A DNA stretch of 64,000 bases, taken from positions 29,241-93,240 of the forward strand of contig CAZQLL010000019.1 of the NCBI GenBank assembly GCA_964594125.1, given 5' to 3'. Below are positions 1 through 10,571 of this stretch, piece after piece (position 1 is the stretch's first letter; the number at the start of each line of letters is the position of its first letter). A program made the translations under genes and the position numbers. Source of the DNA: CAVRZJ01 sp964594125 (GTDB lineage: Bacteria > Acidobacteriota > Thermoanaerobaculia > Thermoanaerobaculales > Thermoanaerobaculaceae). The notes beneath the pieces are model-generated. The model searched no databases and was not told where the DNA came from. It was given only the letters and a program-made list of their open reading frames with translations.

Positions 1-1
1 C

Positions 2-322
2 GAGATGGAGCGGCGCGTCGCGTCGCTGCAGGGCGAGATCGCCGCCATGCGCGAACGCCTCGTGCGCGACGGCGAGCGCGAGAAAGCGGAGCTCGAGCGC
101 GCCGGCGAGGCGGAGGCGGCGCGCGTCCTCGCTCAGCTCGACCTCGAGGCGCAGCGGCGCGTCGCCGAGGCGCGCACGCGCCTCGCCGGCGAGGCGGCGG
201 AACTCGCCGCCGAGATGGCGTTCGAGCTGCTGCAGCGCGAGCTCACGCCGGCCGACCGCGACCGCATCTTCAAGCGCACGCTGGAGCGCCTGGCGGCGCC
301 GGCGGCGGGAGGTGCGCGGTGA
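2..322 (+). CDS. atpF: ATP synthase F0 subunit b, C-terminal part (5' truncated by window edge)
   Basis: This is the dimeric peripheral stalk of F1Fo ATP synthase, which links the membrane rotor-stator to F1. The reading frame is open to the window edge, so the membrane anchor and true start lie upstream. The visible 106 or so residues are a charged Ala/Glu/Arg-rich helix of the kind expected for the coiled-coil stalk. The stop overlaps the atpH start (GTGA at 319-322), and the order F-H-A-G-D-C is the classical atp operon order. Identity rests on position and composition, since the b subunit is poorly conserved. Confidence 0.85.
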   Translation, partial: EMERRVASLQGEIAAMRERLVRDGEREKAELERAGEAEAARVLAQLDLEAQRRVAEARTRLAGEAAELAAEMAFELLQRELTPADRDRIFKRTLERLAAPAAGGAR

Positions 323-864
323 GCCGCCGCATCGCGCGACCGTACGCCGCGGCGATGTTCAAGGTGCTCGAGAAGCATGGGATCCCCGTGCTCCGCCAGG
401 TCGAGGCCGAGCTCGCCGCGGTCGCCGAGCTGCTGCGGGCGCACCCCGCCCTGCTGCGCGCCTTCGAGGTGCCGGCGGTGCCGCCGGCGAAAAAGCAGGA
501 GCTTCTGCGCGCCATCGGCCGGGAGCTCCGCCTGCGCGGCGAGACGCAGCGGCTGCTTGCCGCGCTCGAGCAGCACTTCCGGCTGCGCTTCGTGGCCGAC
601 GTGGCGGCGGCGTTACGGGCCCTGATCGACCGCAGGGACAACATGGCGCGCGCCGCCGTCGAGCTGCCGGTGGCGGCCACCGCCGAGCAGGTGCAGGCGC
701 TTGCCGCGACGCTCGGCGCGCTGCTCGGGACGCGCGTCGAGCTCGAGGCGAAGGTGCGCCCCGATCTGCTCGCCGGCTTCGTGGTCAAGGTCGGGAGCAC
801 GGTGTACGACGGTTCCCTGCGCACGCAACTGCGGCGGTTCGCCCGCTCCGGCGGGCAGCACTAG
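319..864 (+). CDS. atpH: ATP synthase F1 subunit delta
   Basis: The 181-residue protein matches the delta (OSCP-like) subunit that joins the b stalk to the top of the alpha-beta hexamer. The N-terminus (SRRIARPYAAAMF) is typical: delta subunits begin with a short R-x-Y-A-x-A helix. The C-terminal part has the usual V-x-P-D-L-L-A-G-F-V-V-K-V-G-S run. The start is GTG, overlapping the atpF stop by 4 bases, which suggests translational coupling. The length is usual for the family. Confidence 0.95.
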   Translation: MSRRIARPYAAAMFKVLEKHGIPVLRQVEAELAAVAELLRAHPALLRAFEVPAVPPAKKQELLRAIGRELRLRGETQRLLAALEQHFRLRFVADVAAALRALIDRRDNMARAAVELPVAATAEQVQALAATLGALLGTRVELEAKVRPDLLAGFVVKVGSTVYDGSLRTQLRRFARSGGQH

Positions 865-873
865 GAGACAGGC

Positions 874-2398
<1,525 letters not shown>

Positions 2399-2406
<8 letters not shown>

Positions 2407-3262
2407 CACCCAGGGGTTGCGGCGCCGCATCCGCTCGGTCAAGTCGACCCAGCAGATCACCAAGGCGATGAAGATGGTCGCCGCGGCGCGGCTGCGCCGG
2501 GCGCAGACCCGTATCCTCGAGGCGAGACCGTACGCCACCTGTCTCCACGCGGTGCTCGCCTCGCTGGCAGCGCGCGTGGCCGAGAACCGCCACCCGCTGC
2601 TCGAGCAGCGCGAGGAGAAGCGCGCGACCCTGGTGGTGATCACCTCGGACCGCGGGTTGTGCGGGTCGTTCAACACCAACGTCCTGCGCGAGGCGTCGGC
2701 ACTGATGGCGAGCGGCCGCTGGGAGCGCGTCGACCTCGTGCTTGTCGGCCGCAAGGCGGTCGACTACTTCAAGCACCGCGGCGTCACGCCGCTGGCCGCG
2801 CCGGCCGACCTGCTGGCCAAGGCGGCGCCGGAGTCGGCATTCGCTCTCGGCCGCATGCTCGCGAAGCGCTACGCGGCGCGCGACACCGACGCCATCTACG
2901 TGCTGTCGAACCGCTTCCGCTCGATCATCCAGCAGAAGGTCGTGCTCCACAAGCTGCTCCCGGTCGAGCGCGCGCAGCTCGAGGGCGGCGGCAGCCTGGT
3001 CGGCTACGTCTGCGAGCCGTCGCCGGCGGTGCTGCTCGACCATCTGCTGCCGCGCTACGTCGACGTCGAGGTGCTGCGGGCGGTGCTCTCGTCGGTGGCG
3101 GCGGAGCACGCCGCGCGCATGACCGCGATGGGCGCGGCGACCAAGAACGCCGGCGAGATGATCGACAAGCTGACGCTGAGCTACAACCGGATGCGCCAGG
3201 CATCCATCACCAAGGAGCTGATCGAGATCGTTTCCGGCGCCCAGGCGCTGGGAGGAAAGTAG
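2399..3262 (+). CDS. atpG: ATP synthase F1 subunit gamma (TTG start inside the atpA stop region)
   Basis: This is the central rotating shaft of F1. The 287-residue protein has the conserved N-terminal helix (LRRRIRSVKSTQQITKAMKM) and the C-terminal helix (YNRMRQASITKELIEIVSGA) that form the rotor coiled coil. The start chosen is TTG at 2399, which overlaps the atpA stop by 8 bases. Family N-termini begin immediately before the LRRRI motif, and a GGAGG lies about 8 bases upstream. Longer forms in this frame would run back through atpA and are not credible. Confidence 0.95.
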
Positions 3263-3271
3263 GAGCCAGGC

Positions 3272-4717
3272 ATGGCCGCTGCAGCGAAGACCGAAGGGCA
3301 CGTCGTACAGGTCATCGGACCCGTGGTGGACGTTGAGTTTCCCGAGGGGCATCTCCCGGCGATCTACAACTCGGTGGAGATCCGCGACCGCTCCGAGGCC
3401 GGAGAGATGCACGTCGTCACCGAGGTGATGCAGCACCTCGGGGAGAACCGCGTGCGCTGCGTATCGATGCTCGCCACCGACGGGCTGGTGCGCGGCATGA
3501 AGGCTGTCGACACCGGGGCGCCGATCACCATGCCGGTCGGCCGCGAGACGCTCGGCCGGGTGCTCAACGTCGTCGGCGTGCCGGTGGACGAGATGGGGCC
3601 GTGCGTGACGAAGGAGCGCTGGCCGATCCACCGCGAGGCGCCGTCGTTCGAGGAGCAGTCGACGCAGGTCGAGATGTTCGAGACCGGGATCAAGGTCGTC
3701 GACCTGCTCGAGCCGTACACCAAGGGCGGCAAGACCGGCCTGTTCGGCGGCGCTGGCGTCGGCAAGACCGTGATCATCATGGAGCTGATCAACAACGTCG
3801 CGCTCCAGCACGGCGGCTACTCGGTGTTCTCCGGCGTCGGCGAGCGCACCCGCGAGGGCAACGACCTCTGGCACGAGATGCAGGAGTCCGGCGTCATCGA
3901 CCCCTCCGACTGGCAGAAGTCGAAGGCGTCTCTGATCTACGGCCAGATGACCGAGCCGCCGGGGGCGCGGCTGCGCGTGGCGCTGTCCGGCCTCACGGTC
4001 GCGGAGTACTTCCGCGACGTCGAGGAGCAGGACGTGCTGCTGTTCATCGACAACATCTTCCGATTCACCCAAGCCGGATCCGAGGTGTCGGCGCTGCTCG
4101 GCCGCATGCCCTCGGCGGTCGGCTACCAGCCCAACCTGGCCACCGAGATGGGCGAGCTGCAGGAGCGCATCACCTCCACCAAGAAGGGGTCGATCACCTC
4201 GGTGCAGGCGATCTACGTGCCCGCCGACGACCTCACCGACCCGGCGCCGGCGACGGCGTTCGCCCACCTCGACGCCACCACCGTGCTCTCCCGCCAGATC
4301 GTCGAGCTCGGCATCTACCCGGCGGTCGACCCGCTCGCGTCGACCAGCCGCATCCTCGACCCCAACATCCTCGGCGAGGAGCACTACCGGGTGGCGCGCG
4401 AGGTTCAGAAGGTGCTGCAGAAGTACAAGGACCTGCAGGACATCATCGCCATCCTCGGAATCGACGAGCTGTCCGAGGAGGACAAGACGACGGTGGCGCG
4501 GGCGCGTAAGATCCAGCGCTTCCTGTCGCAGCCGTTCCACGTCGCCGAGCAGTTCACCGGCCTGAAGGGCAAGTACGTCAAGATCGCCGACACCATCCGC
4601 GGCTTCGACATGATCTGCAAGGGCGAGCTCGACCACCTGCCGGAGCAGGCGTTCTACATGGTCGGCCCCATCGAGGAGGCGATCGAAAAGGCGGAGCGGC
4701 TGAAGGCGGAGGCGTAG
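3272..4717 (+). CDS. atpD: ATP synthase F1 subunit beta
   Basis: This is the catalytic subunit that makes ATP at the alpha-beta interface. At 481 residues it is slightly longer than many homologues. The Walker A loop is GGAGVGKT near residue 160. The arginine and glutamate of GVGERTREGNDL follow. The DELSEEDK motif sits near the C-terminus, where the epsilon subunit docks. AGGAG lies just upstream of the ATG, 9 bases after atpG. The gap to atpC is 103 bases and contains an inverted-repeat element, unlike the tight spacing of the rest of the operon. Confidence 0.98.
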   Translation: MAAAAKTEGHVVQVIGPVVDVEFPEGHLPAIYNSVEIRDRSEAGEMHVVTEVMQHLGENRVRCVSMLATDGLVRGMKAVDTGAPITMPVGRETLGRVLNVVGVPVDEMGPCVTKERWPIHREAPSFEEQSTQVEMFETGIKVVDLLEPYTKGGKTGLFGGAGVGKTVIIMELINNVALQHGGYSVFSGVGERTREGNDLWHEMQESGVIDPSDWQKSKASLIYGQMTEPPGARLRVALSGLTVAEYFRDVEEQDVLLFIDNIFRFTQAGSEVSALLGRMPSAVGYQPNLATEMGELQERITSTKKGSITSVQAIYVPADDLTDPAPATAFAHLDATTVLSRQIVELGIYPAVDPLASTSRILDPNILGEEHYRVAREVQKVLQKYKDLQDIIAILGIDELSEEDKTTVARARKIQRFLSQPFHVAEQFTGLKGKYVKIADTIRGFDMICKGELDHLPEQAFYMVGPIEEAIEKAERLKAEA

Positions 4718-4743
4718 CCGTGGCCGCCACGACCTGCATGATC

Positions 4744-4800
4744 CGATGTGGGGCGCGCACTCCGTGCGCGCAGCCGGCGCCAGGCGCCGGCCCCGCTGTG
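4744..4800 (+). repeat. Hairpin-rich repeat between atpD and atpC, likely related to the 17.8-18.0 kb repeats
   Basis: After the sequence GATGTGGGGC, two strong hairpins follow. The first has stem GCGCGCAC/GTGCGCGC (4753-4760 with 4764-4771) and loop TCC. The second has stem GCCGGCGC/GCGCCGGC (4773-4780 with 4784-4791). The GATGTGGGGC lead-in and the TCC loop recur in the tandem repeats near 17.83 and 17.94 kb, although the stem bases differ. It lies inside the operon, so it could stabilise or attenuate mRNA before atpC. That role is inference. Confidence 0.55.
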
Positions 4801-4820
4801 AGCCTGCCGGAGAAGCACCG

Positions 4821-5231
4821 ATGAGCGACGCGAAGTCCCAGCTCCACCTGAAGGTCGTCACCCCGACGCGGGTCGTGGTGGACGCGCCGTGCGACGAGGT
4901 CGCGCTGCCCGGCGCCATCGGCGAGATCGGCATCCTCCCCGGGCACACGCCGCTGCTCACCCAGCTCCGCATCGGCGAGATGTCGTACCGCAAGGGGATG
5001 CGCGAGCATTATCTGGCGCTGCAGTGGGGGTTCGCGGAGATCGCGAACGACCAGGTGACGGTGCTCGCCGAAGTTGCCGAGCTGCCGGAGGAGATCGACG
5101 TCGAAGCGGCCAGGCGGCAGAAGGCGTCGGCGGAGTCGGCGCTCAAGGCCGCCAGCGGCGAGGAGTTCGAGCAGCAGCGCGCCCACCTTGAGGCCGCGGT
5201 CACCAGGATCACGGTCGCCGCGAGAAGGTAG
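4821..5231 (+). CDS. atpC: ATP synthase F1 subunit epsilon
   Basis: This regulatory rotor subunit couples gamma to the c-ring. The start MSDAKSQLHLKVVTP at 4821 gives 136 residues, normal for the family. The N-terminal beta-sandwich is recognisable (LKVVTPTRVV, ALPGAIGEIGILPGHTPLL), followed by the C-terminal helical pair rich in Ala, Glu and Arg. An upstream in-frame ATG at 4746 would place a repeat element in the protein and is rejected. It is the last gene of the atp operon and converges on vapBC. Confidence 0.95.
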   Translation: MSDAKSQLHLKVVTPTRVVVDAPCDEVALPGAIGEIGILPGHTPLLTQLRIGEMSYRKGMREHYLALQWGFAEIANDQVTVLAEVAELPEEIDVEAARRQKASAESALKAASGEEFEQQRAHLEAAVTRITVAARR

Positions 5232-5280
5232 CCGCAGGCAGCACCAGAGCCACGAGACCCTCCTCCTCGTTCACGGGCGA

Positions 5281-5355
5281 CACCGCTAGCCCGGCGACTC
5301 GTCTGAAGTGGCTGACGTTGCGTGTCAGCAGCATGCCTCTGAGGGCGAGATCAGC
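5281..5355 (-). pseudogene. Remnant of a second PIN-domain (VapC-like) toxin, C-terminus only
   Basis: Directly after the stop of the intact vapC, another frame on the minus strand encodes ADLALRGMLLTRNVSHF and then RRVAGLAV. This resembles the usual PIN-domain ending, in which a cytosolic aspartate/asparagine loop is followed by HF-x-R-V-x-G-L. The intact vapC already has its own version (HSNDADFARFPGL), so this looks like the tail of a second, decayed toxin gene. No start or N-terminal half is visible. The frame continues into the atpC 3' end. It is too short for certainty. Confidence 0.45.
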
Positions 5356-5788
5356 GTGCGGCTCCCAGGGGGTTGTGCCAGCGCAGTCCCGGAAAGCGGG
5401 CGAAGTCGGCGTCATTGGAGTGAAGCTCGGCGCCGAGCTCGATCGCCAGGGCGGCCAGGTGGGCGTCAGTCATCAGCTCGCCCGCGGCGCCGGACCCGGT
5501 GATGAGCTGCTCGACGAGCTCCATGTGCCGGCTGCCCGGGTGGACGATCTGGGCCTGCGGCTGGTCCAGCCACGAGCGGACGTGGGCGAACGCCTCCGCC
5601 GGGAGCATCGGGTCGGTCAGGATGCGACGGCTCGTCATCACGCGCGCGAAACCGAGCATGACCGTCCATGCCAGGCCGACCGAGGCCACGCCCGAGAGGC
5701 AGTCCTCCCACCACGAGCGGGCACGCGCGTGATCCGGGGCGTCCGAGGTGTAGGCGTAGACGAGGAGGTTGACGTCCGGGAGGATCAT
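5351..5788 (-). CDS. vapC: VapC-family toxin, PIN-domain ribonuclease
   Basis: This putative RNase toxin of a type II toxin-antitoxin pair has 145 residues, normal for VapC. The PIN fold starts MILPDVNLLVYAY with the first metal-binding Asp at residue 5. Later acidic residues lie in MTDAHLAAL and HSNDADF. The start ATG at 5788 overlaps the upstream antitoxin stop by 4 bases, as is usual for vapBC. VapC enzymes typically cleave tRNA or rRNA, but the target here cannot be read from sequence. Confidence 0.88.
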   Translation of the reverse strand: MILPDVNLLVYAYTSDAPDHARARSWWEDCLSGVASVGLAWTVMLGFARVMTSRRILTDPMLPAEAFAHVRSWLDQPQAQIVHPGSRHMELVEQLITGSGAAGELMTDAHLAALAIELGAELHSNDADFARFPGLRWHNPLGAAR

Positions 5789-6063
5789 CGGCGGCGCCGC
5801 GAACGCGCAGCCGCCGGCGCCGCTCGCTCGAGCTCGAGCTCGTCGACGAGCTGGTTGAGGCGCGCCACGTCCACGCCAGTCTGAAAGCCGCACGCCCTCG
5901 GCCGCACGCGAAAACGACGGCGCGGCCGGACCGGCTTCTCCCCGGCGTGCAGGCCGCGGCGGAGCGCCTCGTTCAGCTCCTCCTTGAAGCCGCGTCCCGA
6001 CCGGCGCTGCGCCTCGCGCAGATCTCGCACCACGTCGTCGTCGAGGGTCACGGTTGTCCGCAT
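5785..6063 (-). CDS. vapB: VapB-like ribbon-helix-helix antitoxin
   Basis: This 92-residue partner of the downstream PIN toxin begins MRTTVTLDDDVVRDLREA, a ribbon-helix-helix N-terminus of the MetJ/Arc type. Such domains dimerise, bind the operator and repress the pair. The basic C-terminal tail (RPRRRFRVRPRA and onward) would wrap the toxin. The upstream frame is open to 6192 but carries no family similarity, so the ATG at 6063 is preferred. The pair is probably autoregulated, though no operator was identified with confidence. Confidence 0.85.
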   Translation of the reverse strand: MRTTVTLDDDVVRDLREAQRRSGRGFKEELNEALRRGLHAGEKPVRPRRRFRVRPRACGFQTGVDVARLNQLVDELELERAAPAAARSRRRR

Positions 6064-6139
6064 GGAGACATCATGATGACTATAACTCATGCTGTCAAGA
6101 TGACTCACCCTCGTCCCGCGCCGTCGCGAGGCCGCACCC

Positions 6140-7828
6140 TCAGGGGCGCGGCCGATATCCCGGGCCGCGCAGGATGCGGCCGGGACGCGCATCGGTGATG
6201 CGGCCGCCGTCGACCACGAGGCGGCCGTTGACGACCACGTAGGGGACGCCCTCGCTGTAGTGGCTGGGGTCCGCGTAGGTGGAGCGCTCGCGCACGGTCA
6301 GCGGGTCGAAGGCGACCAGGTCGGCGGCCATCCCCGGCCGCACGATGCCGCGGTCGGCCAGGCGCATGCGCGAGGCGGGCAACGACGTCATCTTGCGCAC
6401 CGCCTCCTCGAGCGTGAGCAGCGCCTCGTCGCGAACGTAGGTGCCGAGAATGCGAGGCGCCGAGCCCCAGGCGCGCGGGTGCGAGCGCTCGCGCGCGAGG
6501 GGTCCGTCCTCGGCGCGGGCGGCGGAGTCGGTGCAGAACGACACCAGCGGGTGGCGCAGCGCCGCCCGCACGTCGTCCTCGCTCATCGTGAAGCTGACGC
6601 GGCCGGTGTTGCCCCGGTCCGCCACCACGAGGTCGAGCCAGGCGTCGAGCGGATCCTTCCCCTCGGCGCGGGCGATCTCGGCGATCGTCTTCCCCTCGTA
6701 GTGCTTGAGCGCCGGGCTGAGGACGCTGGTGACGAGCACGCGCGCGGCCCCTTCGGGCCAATCCTCGTTTCCCGGTGCGGCGAGGAACTCCTGCTTCGCC
6801 CGTGCGCGGGCGGCCGGGTCGGTGAGGCGGCGGACCATCGCGTCGGCGCCGCCCTCCTGCACCCATGCCGGGAGCGAGGCGGCGAGGGCGTTGGAGCTCG
6901 CGGTCCAGGGGTACTGGTCGGCGGCAACGTCGAGTCCGGCGGCGCGCGCCTGCTCGATGCGCGCGAGAATCGCCGGCATGCGGCCCCAGTTGCGTCTGCC
7001 GCTCGCCTTGAGGTGGAAGATCTCGGTCGGGATCGCGGCCTCTCGCGCGATCCGGAACACCTCGTCGAGGCTGGTGTCGATGGTGCCCTTCGTGTCCGTG
7101 CCCTCGTTGCGCTGGTGAGTCGCGTACGAGCCGCCGTAGCGCGCCGCCACCCGCGCCAGGGCGACGATTTCCTCGGTGCTCGCGAAGCGGTCCGGCACGT
7201 AGATGAGCGAGGTCGACAACCCGAGCGCGCCTTCCTCCATTGCCTGCGCGACCGCCGCCTCCATCGCCGCCAATTCAGCCGGTGTCGCCGGACGGTCGAC
7301 GTTGCCGACCACGAGGTTGCGGACGCCGCCGGCGCCGACGAACGTCGCAAGGTTGATCGCGGACCCGCGCCGCGCGAACTCGTCGAAGTACCCCGCCAGC
7401 GTGGTGAACGACGGCGTGACGCCGTAATGGAGAAACGCGTCCATGCCCTCGGCGAGCATGCGTGCGTTGAGCGGCGCGATCGAACTGCCCTCGCCGGTCA
7501 CCTCGGTGGTGATGCCTTGCGTGATCTTGCTCGCCGCTCGCCCGTCGACCAGGACGGTGTACTCGGACTGACCCATCATGTCGATGAACCCGGGCGCCAC
7601 GACCAGGCGCCGGGCGTCGATGCGGCGCGCGGCAGCCGCGCCCGCGAGGTTGCCCACCGCCGCGATGCGGTCGCCGACGACGCCGACGTCGGCGACGAAC
7701 CACGGCGCGCCGGTGCCGTCGACGACGCGCCCGCCAGCGAGAACGAGGTCGTAGCGGCGGGAAGACTCGGCCCCGACCGGGGCGGCCGCCGCAAGGGCGA
7801 CGAGGAGCGCGGAGTGCCAGGGGTTCAT
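6140..7828 (-). CDS. Exported N-acyl-D-amino-acid deacylase / D-aminoacylase family amidohydrolase
   Basis: This is a 562-residue metal-dependent hydrolase with a signal peptide (MNPWHSALLVALAAAAPVGA). The family removes acyl groups from N-acyl-D-amino acids. The amidohydrolase opening (YDLVLAGGRVVDGTGAPWF) leads to VVAPGFIDMMGQSE, where the usual H-x-H of the family is replaced by a variant. YATHQRNEG, EIFHLKASG and CTDSAARAED are recognisable later barrel motifs. The end has the typical return of the small beta domain (DLVAFDP, VNGRLVVDGG). The exact substrate is uncertain. Confidence 0.8.
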   Translation of the reverse strand: MNPWHSALLVALAAAAPVGAESSRRYDLVLAGGRVVDGTGAPWFVADVGVVGDRIAAVGNLAGAAAARRIDARRLVVAPGFIDMMGQSEYTVLVDGRAASKITQGITTEVTGEGSSIAPLNARMLAEGMDAFLHYGVTPSFTTLAGYFDEFARRGSAINLATFVGAGGVRNLVVGNVDRPATPAELAAMEAAVAQAMEEGALGLSTSLIYVPDRFASTEEIVALARVAARYGGSYATHQRNEGTDTKGTIDTSLDEVFRIAREAAIPTEIFHLKASGRRNWGRMPAILARIEQARAAGLDVAADQYPWTASSNALAASLPAWVQEGGADAMVRRLTDPAARARAKQEFLAAPGNEDWPEGAARVLVTSVLSPALKHYEGKTIAEIARAEGKDPLDAWLDLVVADRGNTGRVSFTMSEDDVRAALRHPLVSFCTDSAARAEDGPLARERSHPRAWGSAPRILGTYVRDEALLTLEEAVRKMTSLPASRMRLADRGIVRPGMAADLVAFDPLTVRERSTYADPSHYSEGVPYVVVNGRLVVDGGRITDARPGRILRGPGYRPRP

Positions 7829-7951
7829 GGTCACCTCAGCCGCGGATTCTAGCCGCCATTCGTTCTCCTTATCTGCTCCATCCGAGCGTCGTCGCGGCGC
7901 GCGCAGTTCTGCGCGAGCGGCTGCGCCTTGATCCCGGCCGCCGGCCACGCG

Positions 7952-9496
7952 ATGATTCGCGCGGAGATCGTCGCCGTGAACGATAGCCGACCCCGAAGGC
8001 TCCCCCTGCTCTTTCTGCGAGGTGTTCTCCTCGTGGCCGCCGCCATGGCGGGCTTCATGCTCGTCCAGGCGGTGCCGGACCTGCTTGCCGGTGTCCGTCT
8101 CGGCCCCCCGGGGCGGTTCAGCGAGCAGGAGGCGATGCACTTCAACAACCTGCTCAACCGCAACCTCAACCAGCTCGTGGCCGTGGTGTTCATGGCCGTG
8201 GCGATCGCGGTGCCGCTCACCGCCAACATGTACTCGCTGCGGTTCCTCGAGCTGTTCATCCGCGACCCGGTCAACGGCGCCACCCTCCTTTTCGTGGTGT
8301 TCGTCGACGCCGCCAACACCTGGTGCGGCTATCGCATGCGCGAGGGGGCGATCCCCGCGGTGCAGCTCGAGGCGCTGTTCTTCCTCACCGTGCTGTGCTT
8401 CGCGATCCTCGTTCCGTACCTGTACTACATTTTCCGTTTCCTGCACCCGAGCACGCTGCTCCACCGCCACGAGAGGGAGATCCGCTCGGGACTGCGCGCG
8501 GCCCGCCGCGACCCCGGGCGGGCGCGGGCGGCGGTGGCCGCCGGCATCGAGCACGTGGCCAACGTCGCGATCCGCTCCATCGAGCGCGGCGACCGCAACC
8601 CGGCGCTCGAGGGCGTTGAAGCGCTCGGCCGCGTCCTGCGCGCCTACTGGGAGGCCAAGCCGAGGCTGCCGCGGTCGTGGCTCGAGCCGGACGGTCGGCA
8701 CTTCCTCGGCTTCTCCGACGCCGCCCTCGAAGAGCTGCGCGCCAGCGGCACCTGGATGGAGATGAAGGTCTACAGCCAGCTCCACCAGATCGTCGGGGCG
8801 GCGATCGGCAGGCAGCCGGAGCTGGCCGCGACCGCGGCGAAGACCCTGCGCCTGCTTGGGCAGGAGCGAGCTGCGCGCTCCGACGCCGGCGTGCGCGAGC
8901 TGACGGTGGAGTACTTCAACACCCTCCTCCGCCTCGCGCTCAACCGCCGCGAGACGAGGGCGGTGTTCGCCATCCTCGACCAGTATCGCCAGCTCGCGGA
9001 CGCGCTCAACGGCGAGTTCCCCGCGCTCGGCGAGGAGATCGCCTCCTACCTCGGCTACTACGGCCAGGCCGCGCGCGATCTCGGGTTGACGTTCCTCGCC
9101 GAGGCGGCCGCCTACGACCTCGCGATGCTCGTCCGGTCGGCATGGGAAGCCGGGGCGCCGAACCGGGAGACGCTCCTCGAGCGCTTCCTCGCCTACTCGG
9201 CGGGCGGCGGCGCCGCCAGCAAGGGGGTCCTCAAGGCGCAGGCGATCCTCGCGAGCTACTTCGCCGTGCGCGGCGAGAGCGGGCCGCTCGCGGCGATCCG
9301 CCGCGTGCTCGAGCACCTCGGTCCGGCGCTCGTCGCCCAGGTGCGCGACGAGCTGCTCGCCGTCACGCGCGAGAAGTACTGGGAGGTCAGCGACCGGCGC
9401 GTCAACGTGGAGTACGTGCCCGCGCCGCAGCGGGAGGCGCTGCGGGCGTTCTTCGCGAGCCTTTCCGTTCCGCCGCCCGCGGCGCAGGGCGCGTGA
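7952..9496 (+). CDS. DUF2254-type multi-pass membrane protein
   Basis: The 514-residue protein has several hydrophobic segments in its first 170 residues (LLFLRGVLLVAAAMAGFML; LVAVVFMAVAIAVPLTA; LFFLTVLCFAILVPYLYYIF). A long soluble, helical, Arg/Glu-rich region follows. The pattern resembles DUF2254 proteins of unknown function. The ATG at 7952 was taken as start. A TTG at 7928 and a GTG at 7976 are in frame and possible. It is divergent from the D-aminoacylase gene with 123 bases between. Family assignment is moderately sure, and no function is claimed. Confidence 0.6.
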   Translation: MIRAEIVAVNDSRPRRLPLLFLRGVLLVAAAMAGFMLVQAVPDLLAGVRLGPPGRFSEQEAMHFNNLLNRNLNQLVAVVFMAVAIAVPLTANMYSLRFLELFIRDPVNGATLLFVVFVDAANTWCGYRMREGAIPAVQLEALFFLTVLCFAILVPYLYYIFRFLHPSTLLHRHEREIRSGLRAARRDPGRARAAVAAGIEHVANVAIRSIERGDRNPALEGVEALGRVLRAYWEAKPRLPRSWLEPDGRHFLGFSDAALEELRASGTWMEMKVYSQLHQIVGAAIGRQPELAATAAKTLRLLGQERAARSDAGVRELTVEYFNTLLRLALNRRETRAVFAILDQYRQLADALNGEFPALGEEIASYLGYYGQAARDLGLTFLAEAAAYDLAMLVRSAWEAGAPNRETLLERFLAYSAGGGAASKGVLKAQAILASYFAVRGESGPLAAIRRVLEHLGPALVAQVRDELLAVTREKYWEVSDRRVNVEYVPAPQREALRAFFASLSVPPPAAQGA

Positions 9497-9502
9497 CCGC
9501 GG

Positions 9503-10420
9503 TCAGTCGAGGAGCGCCGCCTCCTGCAGCCGGACGGTGACGGCGCCGGCCTTCGGGACCCTGCCGGCGAGCTCGATCGGGAAGCGCCGCTCGGCGTCGA
9601 GCACGACCCGGACGCGGCCGCGCAGGCCGAGCACCTCGACCTCCTCGTCCTCCGCACCGTCGCCGGGGCCGGCCGCGGCGATCACGAGCACGAGCGCGGG
9701 GACGGTGCGCTCGACGTCGCGGTCCCGGCCCCCCCGCCGCTCGCGGATCGCGAGCACCGCCTGGGTGCGGGCCTCGACGCGGACCTCGGCGGCGATCACC
9801 CGGCCGCCCGACCACAACCGCACCGGCAGCGTGTCGCCGGGGCGCGCGAGCGGCGCGGTGGCCAGCAGCCAGAGCAGCGCGGCGGAGTCGGTCGCCAACG
9901 GTTCCCCGGGGGCCGCCGCGGGGAGCGGGAGCCGCTCGGAGGAGCGCCGGCTCCAGCGCTCGACCGGGAGCCGCGTCTCGCCCTCCGCAGGCCGCGCGCG
10001 GGCGACCGCGACGGCCGCGGCGCCGAAGCGCTGCACCTTCTCTCGCGCGCGCTTGCCGAACTCGCGGGTGACGCTCTGCAGCGCGGCGCCGTCGAGCGGG
10101 TCGAGAAGCACAGCGGCGACCGTGTGGCGGCCGAGCAGGCGGGACTCGACCTCGACGCGGGCGACGCGGTCTCCGGAGGGGGTGCGGCCTGCGAGGCCGG
10201 GGACGTCGACGAGCGCGGTGTCGCCGACCGCGACCTCCGAGACGCGCACCGTGGTCTCGGCGGTCAGCAGCAGCCTGCGGGCGACGAAACGCAGCTCGCT
10301 CCAGCGCGGCGGCGGGCGCGCCGGCGGCCTGTCATCGGACGCGGCCGCAGGCCACGCGAGAAGCGCGAGCGCTGCGGCGGCGGCCAGCCGCCGGAGCCGG
10401 GGAAAGACCCCTCTCGTCAT
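9503..10420 (-). CDS. Exported protein of unknown function
   Basis: The 305-residue protein begins with a clear signal peptide (basic MTRGVFPRLRR, then a hydrophobic stretch ending WPAAASDD). The mature part is beta-rich, with alternating charged and valine-rich strands and no recognised catalytic motif. Its 3' end lies 6 bases from the convergent DUF2254 gene. It may be a periplasmic or outer-envelope protein. I do not recognise the family. Confidence 0.6.
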   Translation of the reverse strand: MTRGVFPRLRRLAAAAALALLAWPAAASDDRPPARPPPRWSELRFVARRLLLTAETTVRVSEVAVGDTALVDVPGLAGRTPSGDRVARVEVESRLLGRHTVAAVLLDPLDGAALQSVTREFGKRAREKVQRFGAAAVAVARARPAEGETRLPVERWSRRSSERLPLPAAAPGEPLATDSAALLWLLATAPLARPGDTLPVRLWSGGRVIAAEVRVEARTQAVLAIRERRGGRDRDVERTVPALVLVIAAAGPGDGAEDEEVEVLGLRGRVRVVLDAERRFPIELAGRVPKAGAVTVRLQEAALLD

Positions 10421-10571
10421 CGGCCCTCCACGGCCGTCGAGGGTAGCAGAGGGAGATCGCGGGGCAGGCGCACGGCCAGCGGGTAGAATCGGCCGCCGGC
10501 GCCTCCGTTCCGGCGGCGAGCCCGGCGGACTCTGCTAGATTGCCTGCCGAGCGCGGGGGGTGACGGGAGCA

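Noticed and set aside
7820..7850. TTCAT-like and TCACC sequences near the D-aminoacylase start as a Pho box
   Set aside because: Spacing is not 11 bases, and the gene has no link to phosphate.
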